Assembly (NCBI GenBank): GCA_943736015.1
Contig: OX031071.1
Span: 11,814,119 to 11,878,118 of the forward strand
DNA from: Tridacna crocea
Lineage: Eukaryota > Mollusca > Bivalvia > Cardiida > Cardiidae
Reading direction: 5' to 3'
DNA: 64,000 nt
Below the pieces are notes generated by a model. That model searched no databases. It was not told where the DNA came from and saw nothing but the letters and a program-made list of their open reading frames with translations. The translations under genes were made by a program, and so were the position numbers. This document shows positions 12,075-22,332 of the stretch, piece after piece (position 1 is the first letter of the stretch; each line of letters opens with the position of its first letter).

Positions 12075-12167
12075 ACGGATTACATAGCCCAAACACCCCA
12101 AAGTGATCCCTTGAACAGCCCTTTTCCCAAACTAGGGCACATTCCAATGCCCCCTGTAGAAGTCAAG
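12075..12167 (+). CDS. Exon 4 (93 nt)
   Basis: Acceptor ataaacag and donor AAG|gtattt frame 31 codons in phase 0, starting TDYIAQTPQSDPLNSPF and ending PPVEVK. It is Pro-rich with TP and SP sites that could be phosphorylated by proline-directed kinases (inference from composition only). There is no domain signature. Confidence 0.8.
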
Positions 12168-12305
12168 GTATTTTAGGGGAAAACTTTAACCCACCCTGAC
12201 TACTAGTGTTTCTTAAACCATCACCAAACTGGCTAGTTTTAACTCAGCTATTTTTATAGAAAATTCTAAGGTATTGTCATATCTCTGTTATCGTCGGAAT
12301 CTGTA

Positions 12306-12530
12306 TTAACGCTTTCCCAAACAAGCCCTGGTTTTTATGTGTCTGCAGTAAAAGTCTTTTGAAAACACTGTGGGAAAAGGAGAAATTGCTCGTAACGAGC
12401 AATTTCTCCTTTTCCCACAGTGTTTTCTACCCTTTTTGAGAACTTTCTGCCATTTTCTCCAAATCTAAAATTGTCGTCTACAAACTCTTTGTTTGGAAGA
12501 GTCCAAAATTTGTAATTTGGAAAGGATTAA
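12306..12530 (-). mobile_element. MITE B, full length
   Basis: AAACAAGCCCTGG arm, perfect core GAAATTGCTCGTAACGAGCA, TTAA both ends. Lies 138 bases after exon 4. Confidence 0.85.
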
Positions 12531-12750
12531 CATGCAGAAACTAACATTTTTCAATATCTCTCATATTACTGAAGATATTTACTTCAAACTTGCATTAGTT
12601 ATTAACTATTCAAAGGGGAGCCCATACATTAGGGGCAGGTAATTATCAAAATACTCTGGATACAGTTATGCCCCTTTATTTACTTAGAATTCTCACTAAA
12701 ATCAAGCAACTTTGGCCTAGCGTTGGCACCCACATACTGTGGTCATATTT
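12531..12750. repeat. Dispersed repeat E (AGGGGCAGGTAA type)
   Basis: ACTGAAGATATTTACTTCAA, AAAGGGGAGCCCATACAT, GGGGCAGGTAATTATCAAAA and ACAGTTATGCCCC recur at 24340, 33640, 39330 and 58066. A mollusc-type dispersed repeat with no coding content seen. Confidence 0.6.
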
Positions 12751-12974
12751 GTACAGCCTAATCTTGATCTGCCTGCAAAACAACCTCAAAAATGTCACCT
12801 CAAAAATGTCTTCTTGCTGGTAAATTACATTGTATGGTGATGGTTTGAATTATGCATGAGATAGCTTACACAGCAAACATTAATATTCATGTTTTGTCAT
12901 TTGTATTGATCTTCTAGTTCGTAATTTTTTAAAAGTTACTTTTGAACATTTATCTTCATCAAAATTTTACTGAC

Positions 12975-13065
12975 ACTGATAGCAAGGCTTTTGAAAACAA
13001 TGCAGGAAATGGAGAAAATCCTAGTTACCATGATTATCTGATTTTTCCACAATGTTCTTGATCAA
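12975..13065 (-). mobile_element. MITE A fragment
   Basis: AAGGCTTTTGAAAACAATGC and a mutated hairpin. Confidence 0.5.
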
Positions 13066-13220
13066 GTGAGAGAGTTTATGTTTTTTGTAACAATTTGCAA
13101 TTTGCTATCAACAGCTGCTATTAAATGTGAAAAGTTTTAGATTTGGTGATGTAATTATAGAAAAGATTGATAAGAAAAAACCTCTTGTAACCTAATCAAT
13201 TTTGGGCTCATTTTCTGTTC

Positions 13221-13427
13221 TTAACTCTTTACCAAACAACAGAATTAAGAACTTGACTAAACTCAAACCACTTGAAGACAAGTTTAATACAGTGCAAATC
13301 ATGTTTTCTGTCTTTGATAGTTTAGAAATATTGTGGAAAAAGAAGAAAATGCAGGATACCAGCATTTTCTCTCAAAAGCTATCTTCTCCAGGATGAGTGA
13401 AGTCAGAATTGTATGTAACAGGTTCAT
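13221..13427 (+). mobile_element. MITE A, old copy
   Basis: TTAACTCTTTACCAAAC end; the hairpin right side has lost the TTTTCCCAC stretch. Confidence 0.65.
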
Positions 13428-13890
13428 GAGCAATGCTTGAGAATCATCAGTGGAGGTTTATTTTGTGCTGAACACTGATACATGAATAAACATTTGTGTG
13501 TAGGAAAAACATGAATATTAATTAGCTGTAGCCTTCTGAATGACACCCTAGAAATTCTTCTGCATTTCTGTTCTTCATAATGAACTGCCAATATGGTAAA
13601 TATTGATAGTTAACTCCAAGGGTTGCCATTAGACAAGTTTATTTCTTTTACCAACTGTTTAGATCATGATCAGATTGCTAGGGTTCTGCTGTCTGACCAT
13701 TGATCTACACTCTGAAAATATTGCTGATGTAATTATTGACCAAATAAGGCTTAGAAGTGCAAAAAGAAAACTTCAACAGCTTAAAATATCAGTGAACTGT
13801 CATTATGGCACCCTTTGAGTTAAAAGTAACAAGTAACAGGTCACTGATTTAACAGCCAAGTTTACTAAGGAAACAAACTTTCTAATATAT
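13428..13890. other. No recognised feature
   Basis: Intron DNA between exons 4 and 5a. Confidence 0.45.
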
Positions 13891-14120
13891 GACCCATCAT
13901 GCAAAAAGGGACCCTAAGGAACTGCGAAAAGTTTCAATCCTGGTCAGACTGCGCGGATGCGCAGGGTGACCAGGGTTGACACTTTTCGCTTTAATGAGAT
14001 TTTCTGTATGAAAAGTGGTCATTTGAATGATCAACCAAAACTGACCTGCACTAACGTTGATCTGTTTTCATCATATTGATACACAGAATTCCCAGATGGT
14101 CCCTTTTTGCCTGATTGGTC
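13891..14120. mobile_element. Hairpin MITE G with 23-bp inverted ends
   Basis: GACCCATCATGCAAAAAGGG at left pairs with CCCTTTTTGCCTGATTGGTC at right with two mismatches. Inside, CCTGGTCAGACTGCGC and GCGCAGGGTGACCAGG form a second hairpin (about 13939-13975). Same type as 18235 and 27841. Confidence 0.75.
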
Positions 14121-14124
14121 ACAT

Positions 14125-14975
14125 ATAAATAATTATGCAGTCTGAAGTTAAAACTACATCGAGATAAAACTAACTTGGGAGGCAAACTGATTTAAACTGT
14201 ACATATCTCACTGTTGAAATATTCTTTCTACCGTCAAACAGAGACCTATTAGCTGTGTAGAATATGAGGCTTTTCCAGCTAGAAAACTTCTATGTAACTC
14301 TGTCTTGATTAAACATACTGTAAGTCTTGACGACCATTTTTGTTAAAAAAGCATATAACTCTTTCCCTGTTTATTGCACATGTTCATGCCATTTTAGTGA
14401 ACTTTTTTGACTTTATGAATTTTTACATTGCATGATGGGATTATTTTTTTGAAAACTTTTGCATGCTGGGATTACTTTTTGAAATCTGTTGCATACTGGG
14501 ATTGAAAGCCATTTTTAAAGATCAAAGTGCCATAGGGGCACTTAGCTCTCTAATTAAATATATATATTGAAGGAAATTTAAGAATGGGAAAGACTTATTT
14601 GCTCCAAGGATTGATGTCACTATTCACATTTTTCACATTATGATAAGTCATCCTATTTAAATATTCTTTCCAAATCTTTCCCTGAAGTTTCAATCTCAAA
14701 AAGTATGAAACATTTTATTTGAGCCTTGCTCATTTTAGTATTTAGAATTTCGACTCTTTGAAATACAGGACAGCAAAATAATTTTTGAAGAGTTTAATGG
14801 CTAAATAACTAGTCTTCAATTTGATTCGGCCATGAGGATCTGTCTGTACTTGTAGGAACATGAGACAGTTGTGAACAGAATAAATGTATTTTGCCATAAC
14901 AATTTGACAAAGCAGGGATCTTATATACAAAAAAATTAAGACGAAATCAGAAAGAATGTTCTGTGCATTCTGATT
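14125..14975. other. No recognised feature
   Basis: Intron DNA. Three GCAT-CTGGGATTACTTTTTGAAA-like short repeats near 14420-14500; otherwise plain. Confidence 0.45.
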
Positions 14976-15429
14976 TTAACCCTTTACCACACAGCAAAAT
15001 TTTAAACCAATCCAAATTGAAAGCACTTGCAGACGACCATTTCATAGTAGTTCAAATGATGTAATTTTTTCTTTGTTAACTCATTACCAAACAACAAAAT
15101 GTTAGGTTTGTCCAAACTGAAAGCACTTGCAGACAACAAAATAAACATGACTCAAAAATTGAAATTGTTTCCAGCAGGTTAGAAAACATTGAGGGAAAAG
15201 CAGAAAATGCTGGATACCAGCATTTTCTCCTTTTCCCACAATGTTTTCCAAAGGCTTCTTTCTCAGGGTCATCAAAAGTAGGGATTGTGTGGTAATGGGT
15301 TAAGGTAGAAAACTTTGTTGGAAAAGGAGAAAATGCTGGTTACCAGCATTTTCTCCTTTTCCAACAATGTTTTCAAATGACTCCTTCCTCAAGGTCGTTT
15401 GAAGTCTTCATTGTGTGGTAAAGGGCTAA
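14976..15429 (+). mobile_element. MITE A split by a second MITE A (outer copy)
   Basis: The left half (14976-15079) stops in the long arm after ATTTTTTCTTTG; the right half resumes at 15303 with GGTAGAAAACTTTG, its hairpin and GGTAAAGGGCTAA. The break is a TTAA occupied by the copy at 15076-15303. Confidence 0.85.
15076..15303 (+). mobile_element. MITE A, full length, nested
   Basis: TTAACTCATTACC and GGTAATGGGTTAA, inserted at a TTAA of the outer copy and so younger than it. Confidence 0.9.
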
Positions 15430-15459
15430 CTGATGTATTGCTCAACCAGGATTTGGCCC

Positions 15460-15654
15460 TTAACTCTTTACCACACAAGAAAATTTTAGACTGGTCCAAA
15501 TTGAAAGCATTTGCAGACGACAAAATAAAGGTGACTTAAAAATAGAAATTTGTTCTGGGAAGGGTAGAAAACACTGTGGGAAAAGGAGAAAATGCTGGTT
15601 ACCAGCATTTATCCTTTTCCCATAGTGTTTTCAAAAGGCATCTATCTGGGTTAA
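15460..15654 (+). mobile_element. MITE A, short arm truncated
   Basis: The long arm and hairpin are complete; the short arm ends in GGGTTAA where the next copy starts. Confidence 0.75.
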
Positions 15655-15879
15655 CCCATTACCACACAATCCCTACTTTTGACGCCCCTGAGAAAGAAGC
15701 CTTTAGAAAACATTGTGGGAAAAGGAGAAAATGCTGATAACCAGCATTTTCTCCTTTTCCCATAATGTTTTCTACCCTTCAGGAAACAAATTTCAAATTT
15801 TCAGTCACTTTTATTTTTTCGTCTGCAAATGCTTTCAATTTGGACCAGTCTAAAATTTTGTTGTGTGGTAATGGGTTAA
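15651..15879 (-). mobile_element. MITE A, full length
   Basis: Shares its left TTAA with the previous copy; TTAACCCATTACC...GGTAATGGGTTAA. Confidence 0.88.
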
Positions 15880-16045
15880 TGTAGACAATATTGTTCAAGA
15901 TCCATTTTCTTTACATGTACCGTATGTCTGATGTTACACTGATGTTACACTGTCACGGAATTCACTCAGAGATGATTGAATATCGTGTTGATATCAGGGA
16001 AAGAGTTGTGTCACTGTAAATCACACCAATACTTCTATAAAATGA

Positions 16046-16274
16046 TTAACTCTTTACTAGACAACAAAATTTTGTACTAGTCCAAATTGAAAGCATTTGC
16101 AGACAACAATTTCATTGTGGCTCAAATGGTGTAATTTTTCTCTGATAGAGTAGAAATCATTATGGGAAAAGGACAAAATGCTGGTTACCAGCATTTTATT
16201 CTTTTCCCAAAATGTTTTTAAAAGGCTTCTTTTCCAAAAGCATGAAAAATCAGCATTGTGTAGTAAAGGGTTAA
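16046..16274 (+). mobile_element. MITE A, full length
   Basis: TTAA both ends; hairpin with one loop-side change (TTTATTCTTTTCCC). Confidence 0.8.
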
Positions 16275-16428
16275 TCAGATATATTGTGAATAATCTATTT
16301 AGGACATGCAGTATAACCCTTTCGGATTTGTTGAAATTATACGCATTTCTAGAGAACAACTTAACTGTTTTCCAAAGAACAATATATTAGACCGACCCAG
16401 ATTGGATGTCATTCGGCTCCTAAAGATA

Positions 16429-16657
16429 CTGTCCCATTACCAAACGACAAAATTTTAAGTTTGTCAAAATTGAAAGGAATTGCAGACGATAAAATAAAAG
16501 TGACTGAAAATTTGATATTTGTTTTTTGAAGGGTAGAAAACATTGTGGGAAAAGGAGAAAATGCTGGTTACCAGCATTTTCTCCTTTTCCAACAATGTTT
16601 TCTTAAGGCTTCTTTCTCAGGGGCGTCAAAAGTAGGGGTTGTGTGGAAATGGGTTAA
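16429..16657 (+). mobile_element. MITE A, near full length
   Basis: Left TTAA eroded to GTCC; right end GAAATGGGTTAA shared with the next copy. Confidence 0.78.
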
Positions 16658-16878
16658 CTCTTTACCGAACAAAATTTTGGACTGTTCCAAATTGAAAGCA
16701 TTTGCAGATGACAAAATAAATGAGACTTAAATATTGAAATTCATTTTGGGAAGAATAGAAAACATTGTGGAAAAGGAGAAAATGTTGGTTACCAGCATTT
16801 TCTCCTTTTCCCACAGTGTTTTCAAAAGGCTTCTTTCTAAGGGTTGTTAAAAGTTGGGATTCTGTGGTAAAGTGTTAG
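16654..16878 (+). mobile_element. MITE A, first copy of the exon duplication unit
   Basis: TTAACTCTTTACCGAAC...GGTAAAGTGTTAG. Its sister at 17046 shares private changes (AAATGTTGGTTACC core), showing both came from one insertion by duplication. Confidence 0.85.
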
Positions 16879-16965
16879 AGGAGACATTTTGATTTCAAAA
16901 ACGTTTCAGACATGACGGTTAATGCCTGTTTGATTACATTTCATGTTTTTGTCATATAATTATAG

Positions 16966-17028
16966 TCCTCTAATTTGGATGAATTTGTGGAAATACCGAG
17001 TCCTCATAGGTTAAAAAAGTTAGAGAAG
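16966..17028 (+). CDS. Exon 5a, first of a duplicated pair (63 nt)
   Basis: Acceptor attatag and donor AAG|gtatct frame 21 codons in phase 0 (SSNLDEFVEIPSPHRLKKLE plus K). A near copy follows at 17353 with the same splice sites. Both lengths are multiples of three and both are phase 0, so either, both or neither can be used without shifting the frame. Confidence 0.8.
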
Positions 17029-17045
17029 GTATCTTAAATAATGTC

Positions 17046-17265
17046 TTAACTCTTTACCAAACAAAATTTTGGACTGTTCCAAATTGAAAGCATTTGCAGA
17101 TGACAAAATAAATGAGACTTAAATATTGAAATTTATTTTGGGAAGGATAGAAAACATTGTGGAAAAGGAGAAAATGTTGGTTACCAGCATTTTCTCCTTT
17201 TCCCACAGTGTAAAGGCTTCTTTCTAAGGGTCGTTAAAAGTCGGGATTGTGTGGTAAAGTGTTAG
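17046..17265 (+). mobile_element. MITE A, second copy of the exon duplication unit
   Basis: Same private changes as 16654-16878, with a small loss after CCCACAGTG. Confidence 0.85.
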
Positions 17266-17352
17266 AGGAGACATTTTGATTTCAAAAACGTTTTAGACAT
17301 GACGGTTAATGCCTGTTTGATTACATTTCTTTTTTTTGCCATATAATTATAG

Positions 17353-17418
17353 TCCTCCTCTAATTTGGATGAATTTGTGGAAATACCGAGCTCCCATAGG
17401 TTAAAAAAGTTAGAGAAG
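17353..17418 (+). CDS. Exon 5b, second of a duplicated pair (66 nt)
   Basis: The acceptor attatag and donor AAG|gtatct match exon 5a. The 22 codons differ from 5a by one extra Ser at the start and SS for SP in the middle (EIPSSHRLKKLEK). Flanking intron bases and the upstream MITE are also duplicated, so this is a tandem genomic duplication and not an independent exon. The close identity suggests it is recent. Confidence 0.8.
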
Positions 17419-17435
17419 GTATCTTAAATAATGTC

Positions 17436-17664
17436 TTAACTCTTTACCACATGACAAATTTTTAGACTGGTCCAAATTGAAAGCATTTGCACACGACAAT
17501 ATAAATGTGAATGAAAACTTGAAATTTGATTAGGGAAGCATAGAAAACATTGTCGGAAAAGGAGAAAATGGTGGTTACCATCATTTTCTCCTTTTCCTGC
17601 AATGTTTTCAAAAGGCTTTTTTCTCAGGGTCGTTAAAAGTCGGGATTGTGTTGTAAAGAGTTAA
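17436..17664 (+). mobile_element. MITE A, full length
   Basis: TTAACTCTTTACCACATG...GTAAAGAGTTAA; compensated hairpin change GGTGGTTACCATCA. Confidence 0.82.
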
Positions 17665-17757
17665 TAATGTTTTAATGTATTACTTAGATAGCTACAACAG
17701 ACTAAACAGTTTCCTTCATGTTCTGACTTCATAGAAGTTATGGAGCTATGAAACCCC

Positions 17758-17905
17758 TTAAACCCTTTTCCTCATAATCCTGATTGTTGATGACCCTGTA
17801 ATAGAAAGCCTTTGAAAACATTGTGGGAAAATGATAAAATGCTGGTAGAAAACATTGTGGGGAAAGGAGAAAGACACAGAATCCTTTGGTAAAAGGGATA
17901 TGAAC
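17758..17905 (-). mobile_element. MITE A, degenerate
   Basis: CCTTAAACCCTTTTCC end, then hairpin half repeated twice (GAAAACATTGTGGG at two points) and the long arm lost. Confidence 0.5.
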
Positions 17906-17925
17906 CTTGCTGTGATGAAAGGGAG

Positions 17926-18156
17926 TTAACTCTTTATCCCCATGACAGAATTTTAGACTGTTCGAAACGGAAAGTATTTGCAGATAATAAATTAACTGTC
18001 GCTGAAATGATGTTTATTGTTATCTGAAAAAGGAGAAAATATTGCGGGAAAAGGAGAAAATGCTGGTTACCAGCATTTTCTTCTTTTCCCACAATGTTTT
18101 CAATAGGCTTCTTACTCGGGGTCATTAAAATTGGGATTATGTGGCAAAGGGATTAG
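17926..18156 (+). mobile_element. MITE A, full length
   Basis: TTAACTCTTTATCCCC...GGCAAAGGGATTAG; good hairpin. Confidence 0.78.
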
Positions 18157-18234
18157 TGCAATTCTTTGATACATCATATCAAGCGATTCATCGCGTGAAT
18201 ACAGATCCGTAAAAATCCATTTCGTCTAATAATT

Positions 18235-18412
18235 GACTAAATCTGATGGTAAAATGGTCCTTAGTCATGCAAAAAAATTACAAAAAGCGAAAAGTTTCGA
18301 CCCATGTCAGCCAATTGGAATTGCGTAGGCTGACATGAGTTGATACTTATCACGGATGCATTAAGCCCCATTTTTCACAGCGCGTGACTCATATACATGT
18401 TACACCCAATGA
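18235..18412. mobile_element. Hairpin MITE G-like
   Basis: CATGTCAGCC and GGCTGACATG form the core; followed by GCATTAAGCCCCATTTTTCACAG. Related to 27841 and 22205. Confidence 0.6.
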
Positions 18413-18533
18413 AGGGCTCGCATTTACCCGACCCGGATATAGGATAGATCAGCATCAGTATTATACAGCTGATAAAATTATGCTTTATCATCAAAAAAAA
18501 ATCTTTGTTTTTATCTGAATCAGCTCTAGAATA

Positions 18534-18757
18534 ATAACCCTTTCCCAAACAATCCCTGGTTTTTATAGAAACCTTTTGAAAACATTTTGGGAAAAGGAGA
18601 AAATGCTGGTAACCAGTTACGATGATTTTCTCCTTTTCCCACAATGTTTTCTACCCTGTCATATAGAAAATCATCTTTTTAGCAACTGTTAATTTGTCAT
18701 CTGCAAAATGCTTTCAATTTGGTCTGGTCCAAAATTTTCCATTCGGGAAAAGATTAA
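18534..18757 (-). mobile_element. MITE A, full length
   Basis: ATAACCCTTTCCCAAAC...GGGAAAAGATTAA; the right TTAA is shared with the next copy. A few extra bases interrupt the core (ACCAGTTACGATGAT). Confidence 0.78.
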
Positions 18758-18982
18758 CTCTTTACCAAACAGGCCCTGGTTTTCATGACTCTGGGAAGAA
18801 AATCTTTTGAAAACCTTGTGGGAAAAGGAGAAAATGCTGGTAACCAGCATTTTCTCCTTTTCCCACAATGTTTTCTACCCTGCTGGAAATATATTTCAAT
18901 TTTTGAATTATATCTATTTTGTTATCTGCAAGTGCTTTCAATTTGGACCAGTATAACATTTTTTCGTTTGGTAAAGGGTTAA
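18754..18982 (-). mobile_element. MITE A, full length
   Basis: TTAACTCTTTACCAAAC...GGTAAAGGGTTAA; perfect core. Confidence 0.88.
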
Positions 18983-19192
18983 AAATGGACTTTGCAAAGT
19001 TTATTTGGAAAAATAACTGATCAGTTTCTAGATCACTGAAGGAAGCTGTTTAATTGTCCTTGTGGTCGTTTGAATTAAAATGTAGGTCTGTTGTTCATAA
19101 ACCAATATAATTATAAATGCTTATGTAGTAATTGGACAATGAAATCTGTGCAGTGTGCCAAAATCATGTCCTGATTGCTCTTTTCTTAATGT

Positions 19193-19642
19193 TTAACTCT
19201 TTACCAAACTGCAAAATTCTGGACTCAACCAAAATGAAAGCAGACAACAAATTAAATCGTGCTAAAATGGCAATTTCTATCCTTGATAGGGTGGAAAACA
19301 ATGGGGATTAACCCTTTCCCAAACAACAAGTTTTAGACTCTTCCAAACTGAAAGGGTTTGCAGACGACAATTTCAAACTCAATGAAAATGGTAGAAAGTT
19401 CTCCAAATGGGAGGAAAACACTGAGGGAAAAGGAGAAATTGCTCATTATGAGCAATTTCTCCTTTTCCCACAGTGTTTTCAAAAGACTTGTACTGCAGAC
19501 ACGTAAAAACCAGGGTTTGTTTGGGAAAGGGTTAAGGAAAAAAAGCTGATTACCAGCATTTTTTTCTCTTTTTTCCACTATTATTTCAAACAGGTACTCT
19601 TTTAGGGTTTTTAAATCTAATGATTGGGTGGTAAAGGGATAA
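19193..19642 (+). mobile_element. MITE A split by a MITE B (outer copy)
   Basis: Left part to 19311 (GGTGGAAAACAATGGGGATTAA), right part from 19535 (GGAAAAAAAGCTGATTACC) to GGTAAAGGGATAA. The cut lies in the hairpin stem. Confidence 0.85.
19308..19535 (+). mobile_element. MITE B, full length, nested
   Basis: TTAACCCTTTCCCAAAC...GGGAAAGGGTTAA with core AAATTGCTCATTATGAGCAA (a compensated pair change relative to other B copies). Confidence 0.9.
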
Positions 19643-19671
19643 AGTAATGTTCAAGATGGTGCAATTAATCT

Positions 19672-19894
19672 TCAACCCTTTGCCAAACGACAAAATTTGG
19701 ACTGATCCAAATTGAAAGCACTTGCAGACAACAAAAGGACCTCAAAAATTGAAACTTGTTTCCAACAGAGTAGAAAACATTTTGGGAAAATGAGAAAATG
19801 CTGGTTATCAGCATTTTCTCCTTTTCCCACAATGTTTTCAAAAGGCTTCTATTTCAGGGTCGTAAAAACCAGGGATGGTTTGGTAAAGGGTTAA
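19672..19894 (+). mobile_element. MITE A, full length
   Basis: TCAACCCTTTGCC...GGTAAAGGGTTAA; short arm with AAAACCAGGGAT. Confidence 0.8.
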
Positions 19895-20133
19895 AAGTTA
19901 GATAGGAAATTAAAATCATCTACAAGTCTCCTTGGAGGTTAAACAGTTTGAATTTTGAATTCGGTGAAGCTAATTTTGGTAGAAGTTTTTCCTTCAAAAG
20001 TTTGTAATTCATCATTAGGAGTAAGCACTCAGAATTAATTGCTTTCAAGTTAAATGTGCAGAAAAATGTTGCTTTTTGCCATGTTTGTGTTATAAGTCAT
20101 GGTCTAACATCCTTGTCTGTAGCACGTATGTCC

Positions 20134-20363
20134 TTAATCCTGTACCAGACGACAAAATTGTAGGCTTGTCCAAATTGAAAGCATTTGCAGACGACAAAAT
20201 AAATGTGATTCAAAAATTGAAATTTGTTTCTAGTAGGGTAGAAAACATTGTGGGAAATGGAGAAAATGCTGGTTACCAGCATTTTCTCCTATTCCCACAA
20301 TGTTTTCAGAAGGCTTCTATATCAGGGCCGTTAAAAACCAGGGATTGTTTGGAAAAGGGTTAA
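20134..20363 (+). mobile_element. MITE A, full length
   Basis: TTAATCCTGTACCAGACGAC...GGAAAAGGGTTAA; the right TTAA is shared with the next copy. Confidence 0.85.
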
Positions 20364-20587
20364 TCCTGTACCAGACGACAAAATTGTAGGCTTGTCCAAA
20401 TTGAAAGCATTTGCAGACGACAAAGTAAATGTGACTCAAAAACTAATATTGCTGTTTGGAGGATAGAAAACATTTTGGGAAGACGAGAAAATGCTAGTTA
20501 CCAGCATTTTCTCTTTTTCCCAGAGTGTTTCAAAAGGCTTTCTTCTTAAAGGTTGATAAGCTTGGAATTATGCGGTAATGGGTTCAA
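20360..20587 (+). mobile_element. MITE A, full length
   Basis: Left arm matches the preceding copy (TTAATCCTGTACCAGACGAC), right arm differs, so the pair may come from recombination between copies. Confidence 0.8.
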
Positions 20588-20990
20588 TATAGTAGTTGTG
20601 CCTTCACTCAGTCATTGTGTGGCCAATTCTGATGAATAAACGTATATATGAAAAAAGAAAGATATATACATCTACACCAAAATTATTAAGACCACAAATT
20701 TTTCATGGATTTTGGATTAATACATTTTACAAAAAAGAGTGACAGCTTTGTAACATAAATTCTGTTGTACGAGTGCAATAATATAGCATGAGTGAAGTGA
20801 TTAGATTGAAATTTTAATGTAGAATTTGTATGTCAACTAATTTCACTGTCAGACTGACGTGCTACTAATTGAACTATTTTTATAAATATGTGTATTGCAA
20901 AAAAAGATGTAAATCTGCTTATGTTACAACTTCTGCTCTTTAGATAATAATATATCTGCTGAAATGTTAAAACAGTAATGCAGTGTTTAT
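20588..20990. other. No recognised feature
   Basis: AT-rich intron DNA. Confidence 0.45.
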
Positions 20991-20991
20991 T

Positions 20992-21126
20992 CCTCTTTAC
21001 TAGACGACAATATTTTTTATTCATTCTAAAAAAGCATTTCAAGATGATTAATCAAGTATGGTTTTAATGGTAAGAATTTTTTTTGGAAGAGCAAAAAACA
21101 ATTTGAAAAAGAGAAAATACTGGTTA
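20992..21126 (+). mobile_element. MITE A, left half
   Basis: CCTCTTTACTAGACGAC and the left hairpin arm to ATACTGGTTAT; right half missing. Confidence 0.55.
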
Positions 21127-21350
21127 TCCATTATCACACAATCCCTACTTTTTACGACCGTGAGAAACAAGCCTTTGGAAAACATTGTGAGAAAAGGAGA
21201 AAATGCTGGTAACTAGCATTTATTCTTTTTCCCATAATATTTTTTACCCTTCATCAAACAAAGCTCAAATTTTCAGTCACTTTTATTTTGTCGTCTGCAA
21301 ATACTTTCAGTTTGGGCAAGTCTAAAATTTTGTCACCTGGTAAAGGTTTT
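21124..21350 (-). mobile_element. MITE A, full length
   Basis: TTATCCATTATCACAC...CCTGGTAAAGG; inserted at or next to the half copy on its left. Confidence 0.75.
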
Positions 21351-21775
21351 GAAGAGCTATATTTACAAAGTTGTTTGGTAAAGCTTCTTTTGTTTGTTTG
21401 GCTTTTCACAAGGTTGTATTTATTTTGGCAATCTAAATGATCGTCTATATATTGACGAAGTTAGGGATATATACATGTATGGCCTACAACACTCGAAAAG
21501 GCGCTTCTGCTTCTGCTTTCCATTTTCGTGTAATTTTCTGTTTTGCGCTGGTCTACTGAATCACAAAATCTAATGTAGCCGTAAAGTGCCATCTCGGATT
21601 AGCCTGTATGGAATGTGCCAGCTGATCCAAGACGACACTTGACGCAAATGTCTGTATACCCCTTTTCGCATGTTGCAAGCCATATAAAGCCATAAGCAAG
21701 TCCAAAAGGTGACTAAATGCATCTGCAATGTATCGACCAAGGTCAGCTTGCCCCGTACATTCTGGCTTACCTGCG
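21351..21775. other. No recognised feature
   Basis: Less AT-rich DNA near 21560-21770 with an 80-codon frame on the minus strand, but no splice or start support. Confidence 0.4.
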
Positions 21776-22003
21776 TTAACCCTTTAGTCCATAGATACTC
21801 ATTTCTACACATTGTTTGTAGGAGCCTTTAGAAAACATTGAGGCAAAAGGTAAAATTGCTCGTGACGAGCAATTTCACTTTTGTCACAATGTTATCTATG
21901 CTATCAAAAGGTGTCGTGTAAACATAAGAAATGGCTTCATCCTTGCTGTTATTTAGGGTCAATTATAGATACCATAGAAATGCCTTATGGGGTAAAGGGT
22001 TAA
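21776..22003 (-). mobile_element. MITE C, full length
   Basis: TTAACCCTTTAGTCC...GGGGTAAAGGGTTAA; hairpin loop GCTCGTGACGAGC. Confidence 0.85.
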
Positions 22004-22101
22004 ACCGTTCAGCTATTGGTCAATTTTCTGCATCTCAAAGGACCAACATACCTCATTATTCAGCTGGTTGTTGGACAAAATTTATCTAAGCAAGGGTTTA
22101 C

Positions 22102-22156
22102 TGCAAGACTGTTGTAAGTGCAAATACAATGTATTTGCACTTACAGTATTCTTGCA
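22102..22156. repeat. Palindrome with 27-bp arms
   Basis: TGCAAGACTGTTGTAAGTGC at left pairs with GCACTTACAGTATTCTTGCA at right; the centre is CAAATACAATGTATTTG. Confidence 0.75.
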
Positions 22157-22204
22157 CTCACCCCTCGAAATGGATCAATGTTTATGCAATGACTTGCTTG
22201 ACAT

Positions 22205-22270
22205 CAGGTACCATGGAGATGCATTAAGCCCCCTTTTGCCAGAGCATGGCTCATATATTTTATGAGTTAC
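22205..22270. repeat. Fragment of hairpin MITE G-like
   Basis: GATGCATTAAGCCCCCTTTT and GCCAGAGCATGGCTCATAT match one end of the elements at 18235 and 27841. Confidence 0.5.
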
Positions 22271-22332
22271 TTTGCTAGTATTCCTCCGCACTGAAATACC
22301 CCATCCTTGATGACCCGATTTGGATTCATTCA

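Larger units (their letters stand above)
16654..17436 (+). repeat. Tandem duplication of MITE plus exon 5 (about 390 bp x 2)
   Basis: Unit 1 runs from about 16654 to 17045 and unit 2 from 17046 to about 17436. Each holds a family A MITE, about 90 bases of intron, the exon and its donor (ggtatcttaaataatgtc). Arms differ by scattered changes and small indels, so the event is not brand new. Confidence 0.85.
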
